Positions 8,554 to 18,127 of a stretch of 64,000 nt of DNA are shown piece by piece (position 1 is the first letter of the stretch; each line of letters starts with the position of its first letter). The notes below the pieces were generated by a model. The model searched no databases. It saw nothing but the letters and a program-made list of their open reading frames with translations, and was not told the origin of the DNA. This DNA is from CAWIHS01 sp963836005 (lineage in GTDB: Bacteria > Pseudomonadota > Gammaproteobacteria > GRL18). The position numbers and the translations under genes were made by a program. The stretch lies in the NCBI GenBank assembly GCA_963836005.1, contig CAWIHS010000005.1, forward strand, positions 372,001 through 436,000, read 5' to 3'.

Positions 8554-9678
8554 ATGAAGTTCAAACAATTACCTATTTTCGCTACGATAACATTTCTTAT
8601 GAGTTTGCCATCGGTTTTCACCTGGGCGATGGATGAGTCAGCGCTTACCCCAAAGCAGGCTTTGGGTAAACAATTATTCTTTGACCCCCGCCTCTCCAGT
8701 CCTCCCGGTCAGTCATGCGCCAGCTGCCATGCGCCGCAAACCGGCTTTGCCGACCCACGCAGCGAAGTCCCGGTCTCAGAGGGTATCCATAAAGGCCGTT
8801 TTACGGCCCGTAATTCGCCCAGCGTTACTTATCTGGCCAGGGTACCTGCGCTTCATTTTGATGAAGAAGAACAGCTATATATCGGCGGACTTTTCTATGA
8901 TGGGCGCGCCGATACCCTGGAAGCACAGATCGAAGGTCCCATGTTCAGCCCAGCAGAGATGGCCAATGAGAATAAATCACAGGTGGTCGCACGCCTGGCC
9001 AGGGCGGGTTACCAGCCGGCCTTTAAGCAGGTATACGGAGACAACGTGCTCGCAGACGCAGAATCCGGATTTCAACAAATCACCGATGCCATCGCCGCTT
9101 ATGAGCGCAGTCACGAATTAAACGCTTTTACTTCCAGATATGATGCCTACCTGCAGCAACAAATATCCCTGACACCGCAGGAACTTCGCGGACTCAGGAT
9201 TTATGAAGCAGAAGACAAAGGAAATTGTGCCGCCTGCCATCCCAGCAGGCCCGGAGAACATGGTGAGCCGCCATTATTTACCGATTTTAGCTATGATAAC
9301 CTGGGGACACCCGCCAATCCGGACAGCCCGTTTCTGAGTCAGGATAAGCAATTTAATCCACTTGGACACGCCTATATCGACATTGGTCTGGGTAAGACCG
9401 TTAAAGACATCAGGCGTAATGGTAAAGTCAGAGTGCCAACCCTGCGCAACATTGAGTTGACCGCACCTTATATGCATAACGGTGTATTTAAGACACTGCA
9501 AGAGGTTGTGGACTTTTATAACACTCGCGATGTGGATAAAAAATGGAGCAAACCGGAAGTAGCCGAGAACGTTAACCGGGAAGAGCTGGGCGATCTTAAA
9601 CTTAAGGCACAGGAAGTGCAAGATCTGGTGGTATTTTTAAAAACCCTGACGGACGGTTACATGCCTGCAAAACCATAA
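8554..9678 (+). CDS. dihaem cytochrome c peroxidase (CcpA/MauG family)
   Basis: A 374-residue exported protein. A signal peptide covers about residues 1-25, ending near TWA. The first haem site is C55-A-S-C58-H59 and the second is C225-A-A-C228-H229. The segment ALGKQLFFDPRLS just before the first haem is typical of bacterial dihaem peroxidases, and VPTLRNIELTAPYMHNG near residue 300 is the conserved C-terminal family motif. Such enzymes reduce hydrogen peroxide in the periplasm using electrons from small cytochromes or cupredoxins. No strong ribosome-binding site is seen. It is convergent with the CPA2 antiporter. Confidence 0.92.
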   Translation: MKFKQLPIFATITFLMSLPSVFTWAMDESALTPKQALGKQLFFDPRLSSPPGQSCASCHAPQTGFADPRSEVPVSEGIHKGRFTARNSPSVTYLARVPALHFDEEEQLYIGGLFYDGRADTLEAQIEGPMFSPAEMANENKSQVVARLARAGYQPAFKQVYGDNVLADAESGFQQITDAIAAYERSHELNAFTSRYDAYLQQQISLTPQELRGLRIYEAEDKGNCAACHPSRPGEHGEPPLFTDFSYDNLGTPANPDSPFLSQDKQFNPLGHAYIDIGLGKTVKDIRRNGKVRVPTLRNIELTAPYMHNGVFKTLQEVVDFYNTRDVDKKWSKPEVAENVNREELGDLKLKAQEVQDLVVFLKTLTDGYMPAKP

Positions 9679-9738
9679 TCATAAGGCCTCTTCACCGCTA
9701 TAGATAAGGAGCGACAAAGATACAGGCATCCACTGCCA

Positions 9739-10956
9739 TTAAGCTTCATCATCACATAGATGAGACGCGTACTGAGCATGGTACCACTTCATGACAAATG
9801 GTGATAACAAGGTCGTAAGGACAATAACAATGACCATACCGGCATGGATCTCATTGGTTAAAATCCCGCTGATTCTGCCCAATTCGGTAAAAATCAATCC
9901 AATTTCCCCTCGGGGCACCATGGCCATACCGATGGCCCATTTTGAATAAATGGATTCCCTGATAAAAAACGGGCCAATCATTTTACCCGCTACCGCAAGC
10001 ATAAAAATGATCAGTGAGAATCCCCAGATAAACGGGGAACTCCAGTCGATCTCCCTGAGATTCAATGACAGTCCAATATAGACAAAAAATATTGGCGTAA
10101 ACAGCTGAATAATGGGTTTCATCTGATCTTCAATGCATTGTGCAAATACATGATCAGTGCTGATAGTTAAACCAAAGGGGATAAAAAATCGTCTTGACAG
10201 CGCCAGGCCTGCAGCAAAGCCGCCTAATAATTCCGGCGCACCCAGCACATGTGAAACCCAGGAAAAAAACAATACCAGAGATACAATAGTGGTAGGGATC
10301 AAGCCGGGTATTTCACTGATCTTGTCCAGACGTTTTATATACACCGACATTAACTTTGCTGCAACAGGGGCAATAGCAAAAAAAATACCAATAAACAACA
10401 GCACCTTGGTCACATTATAGACACTGACCCCGCCGCTGATTGAAAAATCATACAGTATGGCCAGCAGTACGACCCCGAAGACATCATCCAGCACTGCAGC
10501 ACCTAGTACAACCTGTCCCTCATGTGCCTGCTGACAGTTTAGATCACGCAGCACACGCACCGTGATACCAATACTGGTTGCCGTAATAGTGCCGCCTATA
10601 AACAATGACACCAGCAATGAAAGTTCAAAATACCAGTAGGCTACACCAAATCCTAACAGCATGGGAAAAATAAAACCCGATAAAGCCACTACCGCAGACT
10701 TGTATCCAGAATGCAGCAGCCTTTTACCATCGGTTCTAAGACCAACGTCAAAAAGCAGCAGGATAATACCAATTTCAGCCAGCAGCTTGAGCGTTTCACT
10801 GGGCTCTATCCAGCCGAATAAACTGGGTCCAATCACCACGCCTGCCAGTAACTCACCTATCACAGAGGGAGCCCCCAGATGAGCGGCAATTTCAGCAAAA
10901 ATTCTTGCTGCGAGAAGAACCGTTAGCAGATGTAAAAAGAAAATATGTGCTTCCAT
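9739..10956 (-). CDS. CPA2-family cation/proton antiporter (Kef-type)
   Basis: A membrane protein of about 405 residues with roughly twelve hydrophobic helices. The N-terminal segment GAPSVIGELLAGVVIGPSL and the later LLLFDVGLRTD are typical of CPA2 Na+/H+ or K+/H+ exchangers. There is no C-terminal TrkA-N domain, so it is not a full KefB/KefC. The ATG at 10956 is preferred over a GTG six bases upstream because GGAG sits five bases before it. NhaA is encoded next on the same strand with a MITE-like repeat between, so they may be separate units. Confidence 0.88.
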   Translation of the reverse strand: MEAHIFFLHLLTVLLAARIFAEIAAHLGAPSVIGELLAGVVIGPSLFGWIEPSETLKLLAEIGIILLLFDVGLRTDGKRLLHSGYKSAVVALSGFIFPMLLGFGVAYWYFELSLLVSLFIGGTITATSIGITVRVLRDLNCQQAHEGQVVLGAAVLDDVFGVVLLAILYDFSISGGVSVYNVTKVLLFIGIFFAIAPVAAKLMSVYIKRLDKISEIPGLIPTTIVSLVLFFSWVSHVLGAPELLGGFAAGLALSRRFFIPFGLTISTDHVFAQCIEDQMKPIIQLFTPIFFVYIGLSLNLREIDWSSPFIWGFSLIIFMLAVAGKMIGPFFIRESIYSKWAIGMAMVPRGEIGLIFTELGRISGILTNEIHAGMVIVIVLTTLLSPFVMKWYHAQYASHLCDDEA

Positions 10957-10981
10957 CTTCACTCCAGAGCCTGAACTAGTT

Positions 10982-11123
10982 TTCCGAAAATGTGTCCAAT
11001 TAGCACCAGATCCTGCAACGATCGCTGCAACTTCTTATGAACGTAAGTGATGCTAATATAAGCGAAACGAGCATTTGCAGAGTCCTCTGCGATGCTTGAA
11101 TACTTTTGGACACTTTTTCCGAA
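10982..11123. repeat. MITE-like family B, intact copy
   Basis: A 142-bp element with 18-bp terminal inverted repeats: TTCCGAAAATGTGTCCAA on the left and TTGGACACTTTTTCCGAA on the right, differing from perfect pairing at two positions. A degenerate relative in reverse orientation is at 4298-4426. It fills almost the whole gap between nhaA and the CPA2 gene and ends eight bases from the nhaA stop codon. It could act as a terminator or RNA processing site. Confidence 0.75.
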
Positions 11124-11130
11124 CAGCTAT

Positions 11131-12516
11131 TCAGGCCTCCTCTGCCGGTTTACTGACCAGATAGAGCCAGATAAATCCAGCCACGCCGGCCAGCACCGAC
11201 GCAACAAGGATGCCTGTCTTGGCCATCAAGAGTAACTCTTCATTTCCTCCGAAAGCCAGCTGGGCAACAAAGATGGACATGGTGAATCCGATACCGGCCA
11301 ACAGCGATACGCCTGCAATCTGGGTGAAGCGAGTATCCTTAGGCAATTCCGCCACGCCCAGCTTCAACATCAGCCAACTGGCCCCGGTGATACCAATAAA
11401 CTTGCCCAGCACCAGGCCCAGCGCCACACCCAGCATCACCGGATGCTTCAGGGTTTCGCCCAGCGACCCAAATTCTAACGGGATGCCAGCATTGGCCAGA
11501 GCAAAGATCGGGATGATCAGATACGCTACCGGCATGTGCCAGACATGCTCCAGTCGCTGCAACGGGGCTTCAACGCTGTGTACACCGTTTTCCAGTGTTT
11601 GCACCACTGCACGCAACGCATCATTGGTCATAATGCTTTTGCCGGGTTCGTGGTTGGCCTCAAAACGCTGCATCAGTTCCCTGACATGTTCACTAAATCG
11701 CTCCGGGTTATACTTAGGCTTTGCCGGTACCGATAAGGCGCCGAGAATACCAGCGAGGGTAGCGTGCACACCGGATTGCAACAAGGCGTACCACAGCAGT
11801 ACCGCGATAATAAAATAGGGTGCAGTTTTGCGGATGCCTGTCATATTGAAAACCATGAGCAAGGCAAAGCAACCGCCGGCAGCTGCAAGAGGGACTAAAG
11901 CAATAGAATCGGTGTAGAATATCGCAATCACTATCACCGCGCCCAGGTCATCTACTATCGCCAGAGCGACCAGAAAAGTGATCAAGGCCTTCGGCACCCT
12001 GCTCGCCAGCAAAGCCAGAGCGCCAATCGCGAAGGCTATATCGGTGGCCATGGGTATTCCCCACCCGAGTGCGGCATCACCGTCAGGATTTACCATAAAA
12101 TAGATCACCGCAGGTATCAGCATACCACCCAGAGCTGCTGCGATTGGCAGTGCCGCATTGCGCGGTTTCGCCAGCTCACCCACCAGCAATTCACGTTTCA
12201 GTTCCAGACCGACGACAAAGAAAAACAGCGCCATCAGAGCATCATTGATCCAGTGATGGAGGCTCATTTCCAGCGTCCAGGGGCCAATATTTATGCCGAC
12301 AAGGGTATGCAGAATATGTTCGTAGGTGGAAGCTAATGGTCCGTTAGCCAGTATCAATGCGAGCACTGCGGTACCCATCAGCAATAAACCACTGGTGGTC
12401 TGGCGGTGAATAAATTCTTCAAAAGGCGTAAGGATCCTGTCGAAACTCTTTTCCCAGGGGGCGTGGTAAACGCCTGTTTTTACTTCGGCAGCAGAATTTA
12501 CGGTTTTTTTATGCAT
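11131..12516 (-). CDS. nhaA: Na+/H+ antiporter NhaA
   Basis: A 461-residue inner-membrane protein of the NhaA family, which exports Na+ or Li+ in exchange for two protons under salt or alkaline stress. The ion-binding pair is Asp189-Asp190 in LAIVDDLGAV, and ATDIAFAIGALALL precedes it. It is longer than the E. coli protein (388 residues). The extra length lies in an N-terminal tail (about residues 1-28) and a charged loop at about 265-330. No clear ribosome-binding site. The upstream 480 bases on its own strand contain a large imperfect palindrome. Confidence 0.95.
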   Translation of the reverse strand: MHKKTVNSAAEVKTGVYHAPWEKSFDRILTPFEEFIHRQTTSGLLLMGTAVLALILANGPLASTYEHILHTLVGINIGPWTLEMSLHHWINDALMALFFFVVGLELKRELLVGELAKPRNAALPIAAALGGMLIPAVIYFMVNPDGDAALGWGIPMATDIAFAIGALALLASRVPKALITFLVALAIVDDLGAVIVIAIFYTDSIALVPLAAAGGCFALLMVFNMTGIRKTAPYFIIAVLLWYALLQSGVHATLAGILGALSVPAKPKYNPERFSEHVRELMQRFEANHEPGKSIMTNDALRAVVQTLENGVHSVEAPLQRLEHVWHMPVAYLIIPIFALANAGIPLEFGSLGETLKHPVMLGVALGLVLGKFIGITGASWLMLKLGVAELPKDTRFTQIAGVSLLAGIGFTMSIFVAQLAFGGNEELLLMAKTGILVASVLAGVAGFIWLYLVSKPAEEA

Positions 12517-12703
12517 AATATTTGTAGCCTATGTCGAGGATTAATGATTACTGACAACCTGATGCATATTGTTGCATCAGGAAAGCCGGCCGACAGGATA
12601 GATCAAAAAACTGCTGCTCGACGCAACCAGCAGGGCTGATCAGCCTGTCCATAAGCAGAAATTATCGCTTATTTTACGCTGAATCCGAGCGGAAAAAACT
12701 CAC

Positions 12704-12829
12704 TATACTCGAAATCATTGGAAATGCAGGGAAGCCGTCAAGTCCTGAAGCCCATGAGTGTATAAGTAATACATGATTGGGCTGAAGGGCGCAGACAATG
12801 AACCTGCAATTTCAAGGATAATGAGTATA
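12704..12829. repeat. imperfect inverted-repeat element, about 126 bp
   Basis: The left end TATACTCGAAATCATTGGAA pairs with the right end (about 12803-12829); 20 of 27 positions match, including seven at the outer end and six at the inner end. Inside is a smaller pairing of AGCCCA with TGGGCT. No open frame. It resembles a MITE or a structured RNA rather than a gene. The rest of 12517-12997 shows nothing recognisable. Confidence 0.5.
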
Positions 12830-12997
12830 TAAACCCCCAGCCAGAACGAATTTAATAGCATCGTTTAAGCCCCGGTCACAGATAAATTTTCTGCATTATA
12901 AACAGCAATGGCTTCTGCTTCATCAGTACTGCATATGGATCAGTCCAGGGAGGTTATTGCATCACTCCAGTCAATAAAAACCTACCTGGTAACAACC

Positions 12998-15900
12998 CTA
13001 CCTGGTAACAACGTGATACCAGTTACGATTATCCCGTTCCAATAACCCGGTTTTTTCCATTTTATGCAGATATTCTCTGGCTTCAGCTCGAGTTAATGTT
13101 TTGCCTTCACAGTTAAAAGTCATGACGGCTTTAATCGTGGGTGGAATAGTTTTTTCCTCAACGATCGCTTTAACTAGCTGCTGATAACAGGGTTCATCAG
13201 CGGCCTTTGATGAGGTATCTAGAATCGAAACATCGGTCACCAGTTGCTGCTCTTGTTGCTCTGGTAAATTATTCGTCACATCTGCTGCATCATGTCCACC
13301 CTTATGATCCTTAATCAAACACTGTCCGGAATCACTCTCATCATCTGCAGGACATAATTTTTTATGTACTGAAGTGCAGCCCAGAGGAACCACAAAAAGC
13401 GTCAGGGTTGTTGCAACCACCGGACCAAACAGTAATGAGATGGCCATGCCCTGGAAAATAGGATCAAATAATATGGTTGCGGCTCCGGCCATCATGGTTA
13501 AATCGGTCACCCAGATAGGACGCATTCTGATTTGCCCGGCATTGGCCACAGCATGCAGGGCATCCTGGCCCATATGCACTTCATTTTTCACAAAATCCAC
13601 CAGCAAGATAGAATTTCTGACCTCAATACCGGCCAGGGCAATGAATCCTATCATGGAGGTGGCGGTAAACTCGGCATTCAACAGCCAGTGTCCCGGTATA
13701 ATCCCTATCAGGGTCAGTGGAATCGGCGCCATGATTATTGCAGGAAGAATAAAGTTCCTGAACTCTAACACCAGTAAACCGAAGATAAGCACCAGTGCTG
13801 CGGCAAAAGCCAGGCCCATGTCACGGAAAGTTTCATAGGTCACCACCCACTCACCGCTCCATTCAAAGCTTGAATGCAAATCATCTTCAGGCGGGCCCAT
13901 CATAGTACCGCTGATGTGTACGCCATCAGGGGTAAGATAATTTTTCAGTGTATCTTCTATGGACAGAATACCGTAGATGGGCGCCCCCAGGCGGCCTTCC
14001 ATTTCACCCACGACATATTCCATGGGGCGTAAATCTTTACGATAAATGATGTTCTGCTCTTCAATTCTGACAAATCGGCCCAACTCAGACAGAGGTATCA
14101 TCTGCCCATCTGCAGCAGCAATGGGCAGATTTGATAAGCGTTCAATTTCACTCCTTTTTTCCAGCGGCAACTGCAATACAATGTATTTAGGCTCGAGTGA
14201 ACGATGCCCCTTCATATCACCCAGTTTGTAACCGCCCATGGCCATCTGCACATTCCGGTTGATCGTTTCTATGGAAACCCCCTGCCGCAGTGCTTTTTCA
14301 GTATCTACATTAAACTGCCAGCGTTCATAGGGCATGATCATGTAATTATCAGCATCAACCAGGTTAGGTGTTTGTGCAAACATTCGCGTCATGTCAGTGG
14401 CTACCTGACGCCGGGTAACGGCGTCGGGGCCATAGATTTCTGCAACCACTGTTTGTAATACCGGCGGTCCCGGAGGCATCTCAATCACTGCAATTCTAGC
14501 CCCCAGCTCATGGGCCTGTTCGGCCAGTAACTGCCGTGTGGCTTCTGCGATCTGATGGCTGCTTCTGTCACGATCGCCTTTATCCAGCAGCATGACCTGA
14601 ATGTCTGCATTCCAGGGTTCCTGACGTAAATAATAATGTCTTACCATACCATTAAAATTAAACGGTGAAGCCGTACCGGCATAGGTTTGCAGCGCAGTGA
14701 CTTCGGGTACATGCTGGCGGACTGTTTCTGCCAGGCGTCTGGCCACATTGGCCGTTTCAAACAGTGCAGTGCCTTCCGGCATATTAATCAGGATGTTAAA
14801 TTCCGGCTTGTTATCAAAGGGCAGCATTTTGACCGTAACGGCCTTGGTATAAAACATGGCACAGGAGAGAAAAAACAGCACTACAATAGCAATTAAAAAG
14901 ACCCAGCCATAAAAACGATTTTTTATCAGCGGCAGTAAAAGTGGACGGTAATATTCGCCAATTTTATCCTGGATTTTTTTCTCATGTTTTTCGGCACGTT
15001 GCAAATCGCCCAATTTTGGTTTCAGCCGCAATGAAAACCAGGGCGTAAAAACAAAGGCCGTAAACAGGGAAAAAAGCATCGCCACAGAGCCCAATACCGG
15101 TATGGGCCGCATATAGGGTCCCATCATGCCGCTGACAAACCCCATGGGCAACAGGGCTGCCAATACCGTAAAAGTGGCAATGATAGTCGGGTTGCCCACT
15201 TCACGAACTGCATCCACCGCTGTCGCTATGCTGGTCTCACCGTTTCTGAGCCAGCGCCTGAAAATGTTTTCTACCACCACAGTCGCGTCATCGACCAGAA
15301 TACCGATCGCAAAAATCAGCGCAAACATACTGACCCGGTTGATCGTATTACCCAGTGCCCAGCTGGACCAGATAGTAATTAAAATCACCACCGGGATAAC
15401 GGTTATCACGACGATGGCCGGACGCGTACCGATGGTGATCCAGCACAGTAAACTCACTGCAATGGCGGCATATAATAATGAAGCCAGTAATTCATTCACC
15501 TTGTCATTAGCCGTTTTACCATAATCACGGGTAATGGTGGTATGGATATTATCCGGTATCAAGCGGCCTTTGAGACTTTCCAGTTTAGCGATCACATCTT
15601 CGGCAACGGTAACCCCATTCGAGCCTTCTTTTTTAGCCAGCGCGACAGTAACCGCTGGTATATCATTTGCGACCGGTTGGGTATCCGCGTTCACCGCCCC
15701 GGAATAGTAGGATACCAGCTCACGGGGTTCGGACGGCCCGTCAATAATATGGGCAATATCACGTAAATAAACCGGTTTTCCCTGCTTCACTCCAACGACC
15801 AGTTGTTCAATATCAGTGACATTCCTTAAAAAAGAACCGGTGAAAACCTTAAAGGTGGTTTCACCCTGCTCGGTATATCCGGCAGGATACTCGCTATTGG

Positions 15901-16675
15901 AACTTCTGATAGTATTGGCCACCTGATCCAGACTGATACCGAAACCCACCAGGCGTTCCGGCAGGACTTCAATTCGCACCTGCTGCTGTCTGCCGCCGAC
16001 CACAAAACCCTGCCCCGTATTAGGGACTTCTTTCAGGCGCTGCAGTACTTTGTGAGCCAGTATCCGCAATTCAGAATCATACACACCTTCTGACCATAAA
16101 GTCAGGGTTACCACCGGAACATCATCAATCCCCTTAGGCTTAACCAGAGGCATGGATACACCCGGCGGTATTTTATCCATATTCGACTGCAGTTTGTCAT
16201 GCACTTTAACGATAGACGGACCCATTGCTTCATTCACTTTAAAGCGCACCGTGACGATGCCCTGATCATGCTGGGAGGCAGAATAGATATGCTTTACGCC
16301 GGGAATTTCCTTCATCATCCCCTCCAGCGGTGCAATAGCCAGGTTGGCTACGTCTTCGGCAGAGGCACCTGAGTACTGGATAAAAATGTCAATCATGGGT
16401 ACCGAGATCTGCGGGTCTTCCTGACGCGGTGTATAGGCCAGACCTATCAGGCCGATAAATAAAGCGGTAAAAAAGAGCAGGGGTGTCAGTGGTGAGTCAA
16501 TAAAGAAATGAGCGATATTACCTGCCAGTCCGAGCCTCGGTCCTTCAACATGTTCATGATGGGGATGACTTAAAACCGGTCTTCTTGAATAATGTTTGAT
16601 TTGTTCCAGGAACTTATTATTTTCCGAGTTTTTTTTCTCGGACATATTATCAGCGGACTTATTCTTCTCGGACAT
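12998..16675 (-). CDS. RND efflux transporter with C-terminal extension
   Basis: A 1225-residue inner-membrane proton-driven exporter of the AcrB superfamily. The first helix is near residues 60-80, the proton-relay segment GILVDDATVVVENIF is near 465, and the second membrane half ends near 1080. AcrB-like proteins usually stop near 1050 residues. Here a tail of about 120 residues follows, with several Cys and His and a last 60 residues that look like a small helical, winged-helix-like domain. The N-terminus repeats MSEK twice; ATG at 16675 is chosen because AGGA lies six bases before it. The membrane fusion protein gene is 95 bp upstream in the same operon. No TolC-type partner is in the window. 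Drug or metal substrate unknown. Confidence 0.88.
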   Translation of the reverse strand: MSEKNKSADNMSEKKNSENNKFLEQIKHYSRRPVLSHPHHEHVEGPRLGLAGNIAHFFIDSPLTPLLFFTALFIGLIGLAYTPRQEDPQISVPMIDIFIQYSGASAEDVANLAIAPLEGMMKEIPGVKHIYSASQHDQGIVTVRFKVNEAMGPSIVKVHDKLQSNMDKIPPGVSMPLVKPKGIDDVPVVTLTLWSEGVYDSELRILAHKVLQRLKEVPNTGQGFVVGGRQQQVRIEVLPERLVGFGISLDQVANTIRSSNSEYPAGYTEQGETTFKVFTGSFLRNVTDIEQLVVGVKQGKPVYLRDIAHIIDGPSEPRELVSYYSGAVNADTQPVANDIPAVTVALAKKEGSNGVTVAEDVIAKLESLKGRLIPDNIHTTITRDYGKTANDKVNELLASLLYAAIAVSLLCWITIGTRPAIVVITVIPVVILITIWSSWALGNTINRVSMFALIFAIGILVDDATVVVENIFRRWLRNGETSIATAVDAVREVGNPTIIATFTVLAALLPMGFVSGMMGPYMRPIPVLGSVAMLFSLFTAFVFTPWFSLRLKPKLGDLQRAEKHEKKIQDKIGEYYRPLLLPLIKNRFYGWVFLIAIVVLFFLSCAMFYTKAVTVKMLPFDNKPEFNILINMPEGTALFETANVARRLAETVRQHVPEVTALQTYAGTASPFNFNGMVRHYYLRQEPWNADIQVMLLDKGDRDRSSHQIAEATRQLLAEQAHELGARIAVIEMPPGPPVLQTVVAEIYGPDAVTRRQVATDMTRMFAQTPNLVDADNYMIMPYERWQFNVDTEKALRQGVSIETINRNVQMAMGGYKLGDMKGHRSLEPKYIVLQLPLEKRSEIERLSNLPIAAADGQMIPLSELGRFVRIEEQNIIYRKDLRPMEYVVGEMEGRLGAPIYGILSIEDTLKNYLTPDGVHISGTMMGPPEDDLHSSFEWSGEWVVTYETFRDMGLAFAAALVLIFGLLVLEFRNFILPAIIMAPIPLTLIGIIPGHWLLNAEFTATSMIGFIALAGIEVRNSILLVDFVKNEVHMGQDALHAVANAGQIRMRPIWVTDLTMMAGAATILFDPIFQGMAISLLFGPVVATTLTLFVVPLGCTSVHKKLCPADDESDSGQCLIKDHKGGHDAADVTNNLPEQQEQQLVTDVSILDTSSKAADEPCYQQLVKAIVEEKTIPPTIKAVMTFNCEGKTLTRAEAREYLHKMEKTGLLERDNRNWYHVVTR

Positions 16676-16770
16676 AGGTTTATCCTGAGCTGAGCAACGG
16701 TTTATTGCATTGCACTATTTCATCTTCATCGCACTCAGCTGTGATAGCAGAGCGTAAAATGCAACGGGTC

Positions 16771-17916
16771 TTAGGGTGCTATCTCATACCCCGAAGTTAC
16801 AAACGCCGGAGGTTTGTCCAGCACCTGCTCATTTTCTTTAACACCATAGAGAATGACAGCCTCACCGGAAGACAAAACGTCACCGACTCTGACCAGACGC
16901 AGTTCTAACCTGTTTTGCAGGTTAACGACAAAGATTGACGGTATACCGCCCCGTTCAACAATTGCACTGGCAGGAACCAGCAAACGTTGATGCGAAGCAC
17001 TTTTTGCCACAGGTACCCAGACTTCGGCATAATTTCCTGGAGCAATATGGTCAGTGACAGGTAAGGTAAATTTAACCCGGGTGGTATGCCTTAACGGATC
17101 AGAAGTAGGAAATATTTTTTCAACTCTGACCTGGATTTCACCGTCCAGACCATCGATTTTTGCCTGCAAAATCTGCCCTTGCGTCAGGTGATGTGCCAGG
17201 CGGCCAGGCACATCGGCCACTATCTGCAGTACATCGAGATTTTCATAAACCAGCAACGGCTGCCCCGGCTGAACCGTATCACCGACTTCAACGTTTTTGC
17301 TGACAATAACACCATCAAAGGGTGCAATACTGAGTGTATCGCGTAATTTTGTATCAATTTGCTGAATTTGAGCGCGGGCCTGTTGGATCGCATGATGTGC
17401 CTGATCGAGCTGAGCACGGGTGGCATAAATATCGGCCCCCCGTTCCACATCATAATCGCGGGTGTCCATCATCTCTGCCATTTGATTGGTAAACACCTGA
17501 TCGAACATACCCGGCAGGCCCATACCGCCCGGTGCATTATTGGATGTTGAAGATGAAGCTATTTGTCTGTAAAACTGAACTCCGGCATTGTATGCGACAC
17601 TTGAAGCGCTGGCAAACTGCGCTACAGCGGTTTGTCTTTTAGCCAGCAATTCATCATCATTTATTTTGACCAGTAAAGCGCCGCGTTTAAAATGATCGCC
17701 TTCTTCACCAGAAATACTGACAATACGGCCCGGCAGCTGTGCGGATAAAACTACAGATTTATCCGCTGCAACAGTACCTCCCACGGGCATGCGGTTAGCC
17801 GGTAAAGTAAGCGTCCTGACAGGGACAATAGACAGGGATGGCTGCTCCTGAGAATAAGCAGCACTGGAAAACAGGGCCAGCAGTAAAATGCCCGTCATGT
17901 AGTAAGAAAATCGCAT
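16771..17916 (-). CDS. RND efflux periplasmic adaptor (membrane fusion protein)
   Basis: A 381-residue HlyD/AcrA-type adaptor that links an inner-membrane RND pump to an outer-membrane channel. A signal peptide covers residues 1-22, ending AYS. A lipoyl-like half follows (GRIVSISGEEGDHFKRG), then an alpha-hairpin rich in Gln and Ala at about 160-190, the second lipoyl half (GVIVSKNVEVGDTVQPGQP), and a beta-barrel to the C-terminus. An unusual Gly/Met-containing insert at about 125-150 interrupts the hairpin. GAGGT precedes the ATG closely; an internal ATG at 17898 is an alternative. First gene of the efflux operon. Confidence 0.88.
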   Translation of the reverse strand: MRFSYYMTGILLLALFSSAAYSQEQPSLSIVPVRTLTLPANRMPVGGTVAADKSVVLSAQLPGRIVSISGEEGDHFKRGALLVKINDDELLAKRQTAVAQFASASSVAYNAGVQFYRQIASSSTSNNAPGGMGLPGMFDQVFTNQMAEMMDTRDYDVERGADIYATRAQLDQAHHAIQQARAQIQQIDTKLRDTLSIAPFDGVIVSKNVEVGDTVQPGQPLLVYENLDVLQIVADVPGRLAHHLTQGQILQAKIDGLDGEIQVRVEKIFPTSDPLRHTTRVKFTLPVTDHIAPGNYAEVWVPVAKSASHQRLLVPASAIVERGGIPSIFVVNLQNRLELRLVRVGDVLSSGEAVILYGVKENEQVLDKPPAFVTSGYEIAP

Positions 17917-18127
17917 TTACCTCACCCCACCCCTCTGATGAGAAGAGTCATTACAAGGACTTAACCAGAATATAATTCTGATACATTAGTGCTTCATTAT
18001 AAACCCATATGCAAATCAAGAGAATGAGTTTGATCAATATTTAAGCAAAAACGGAAACAAATTATGTGATAACTTATTTTGCAGGCAGCCTCGGAAGATT
18101 AACCCATGAGTCATTAGAAAGGTGATC

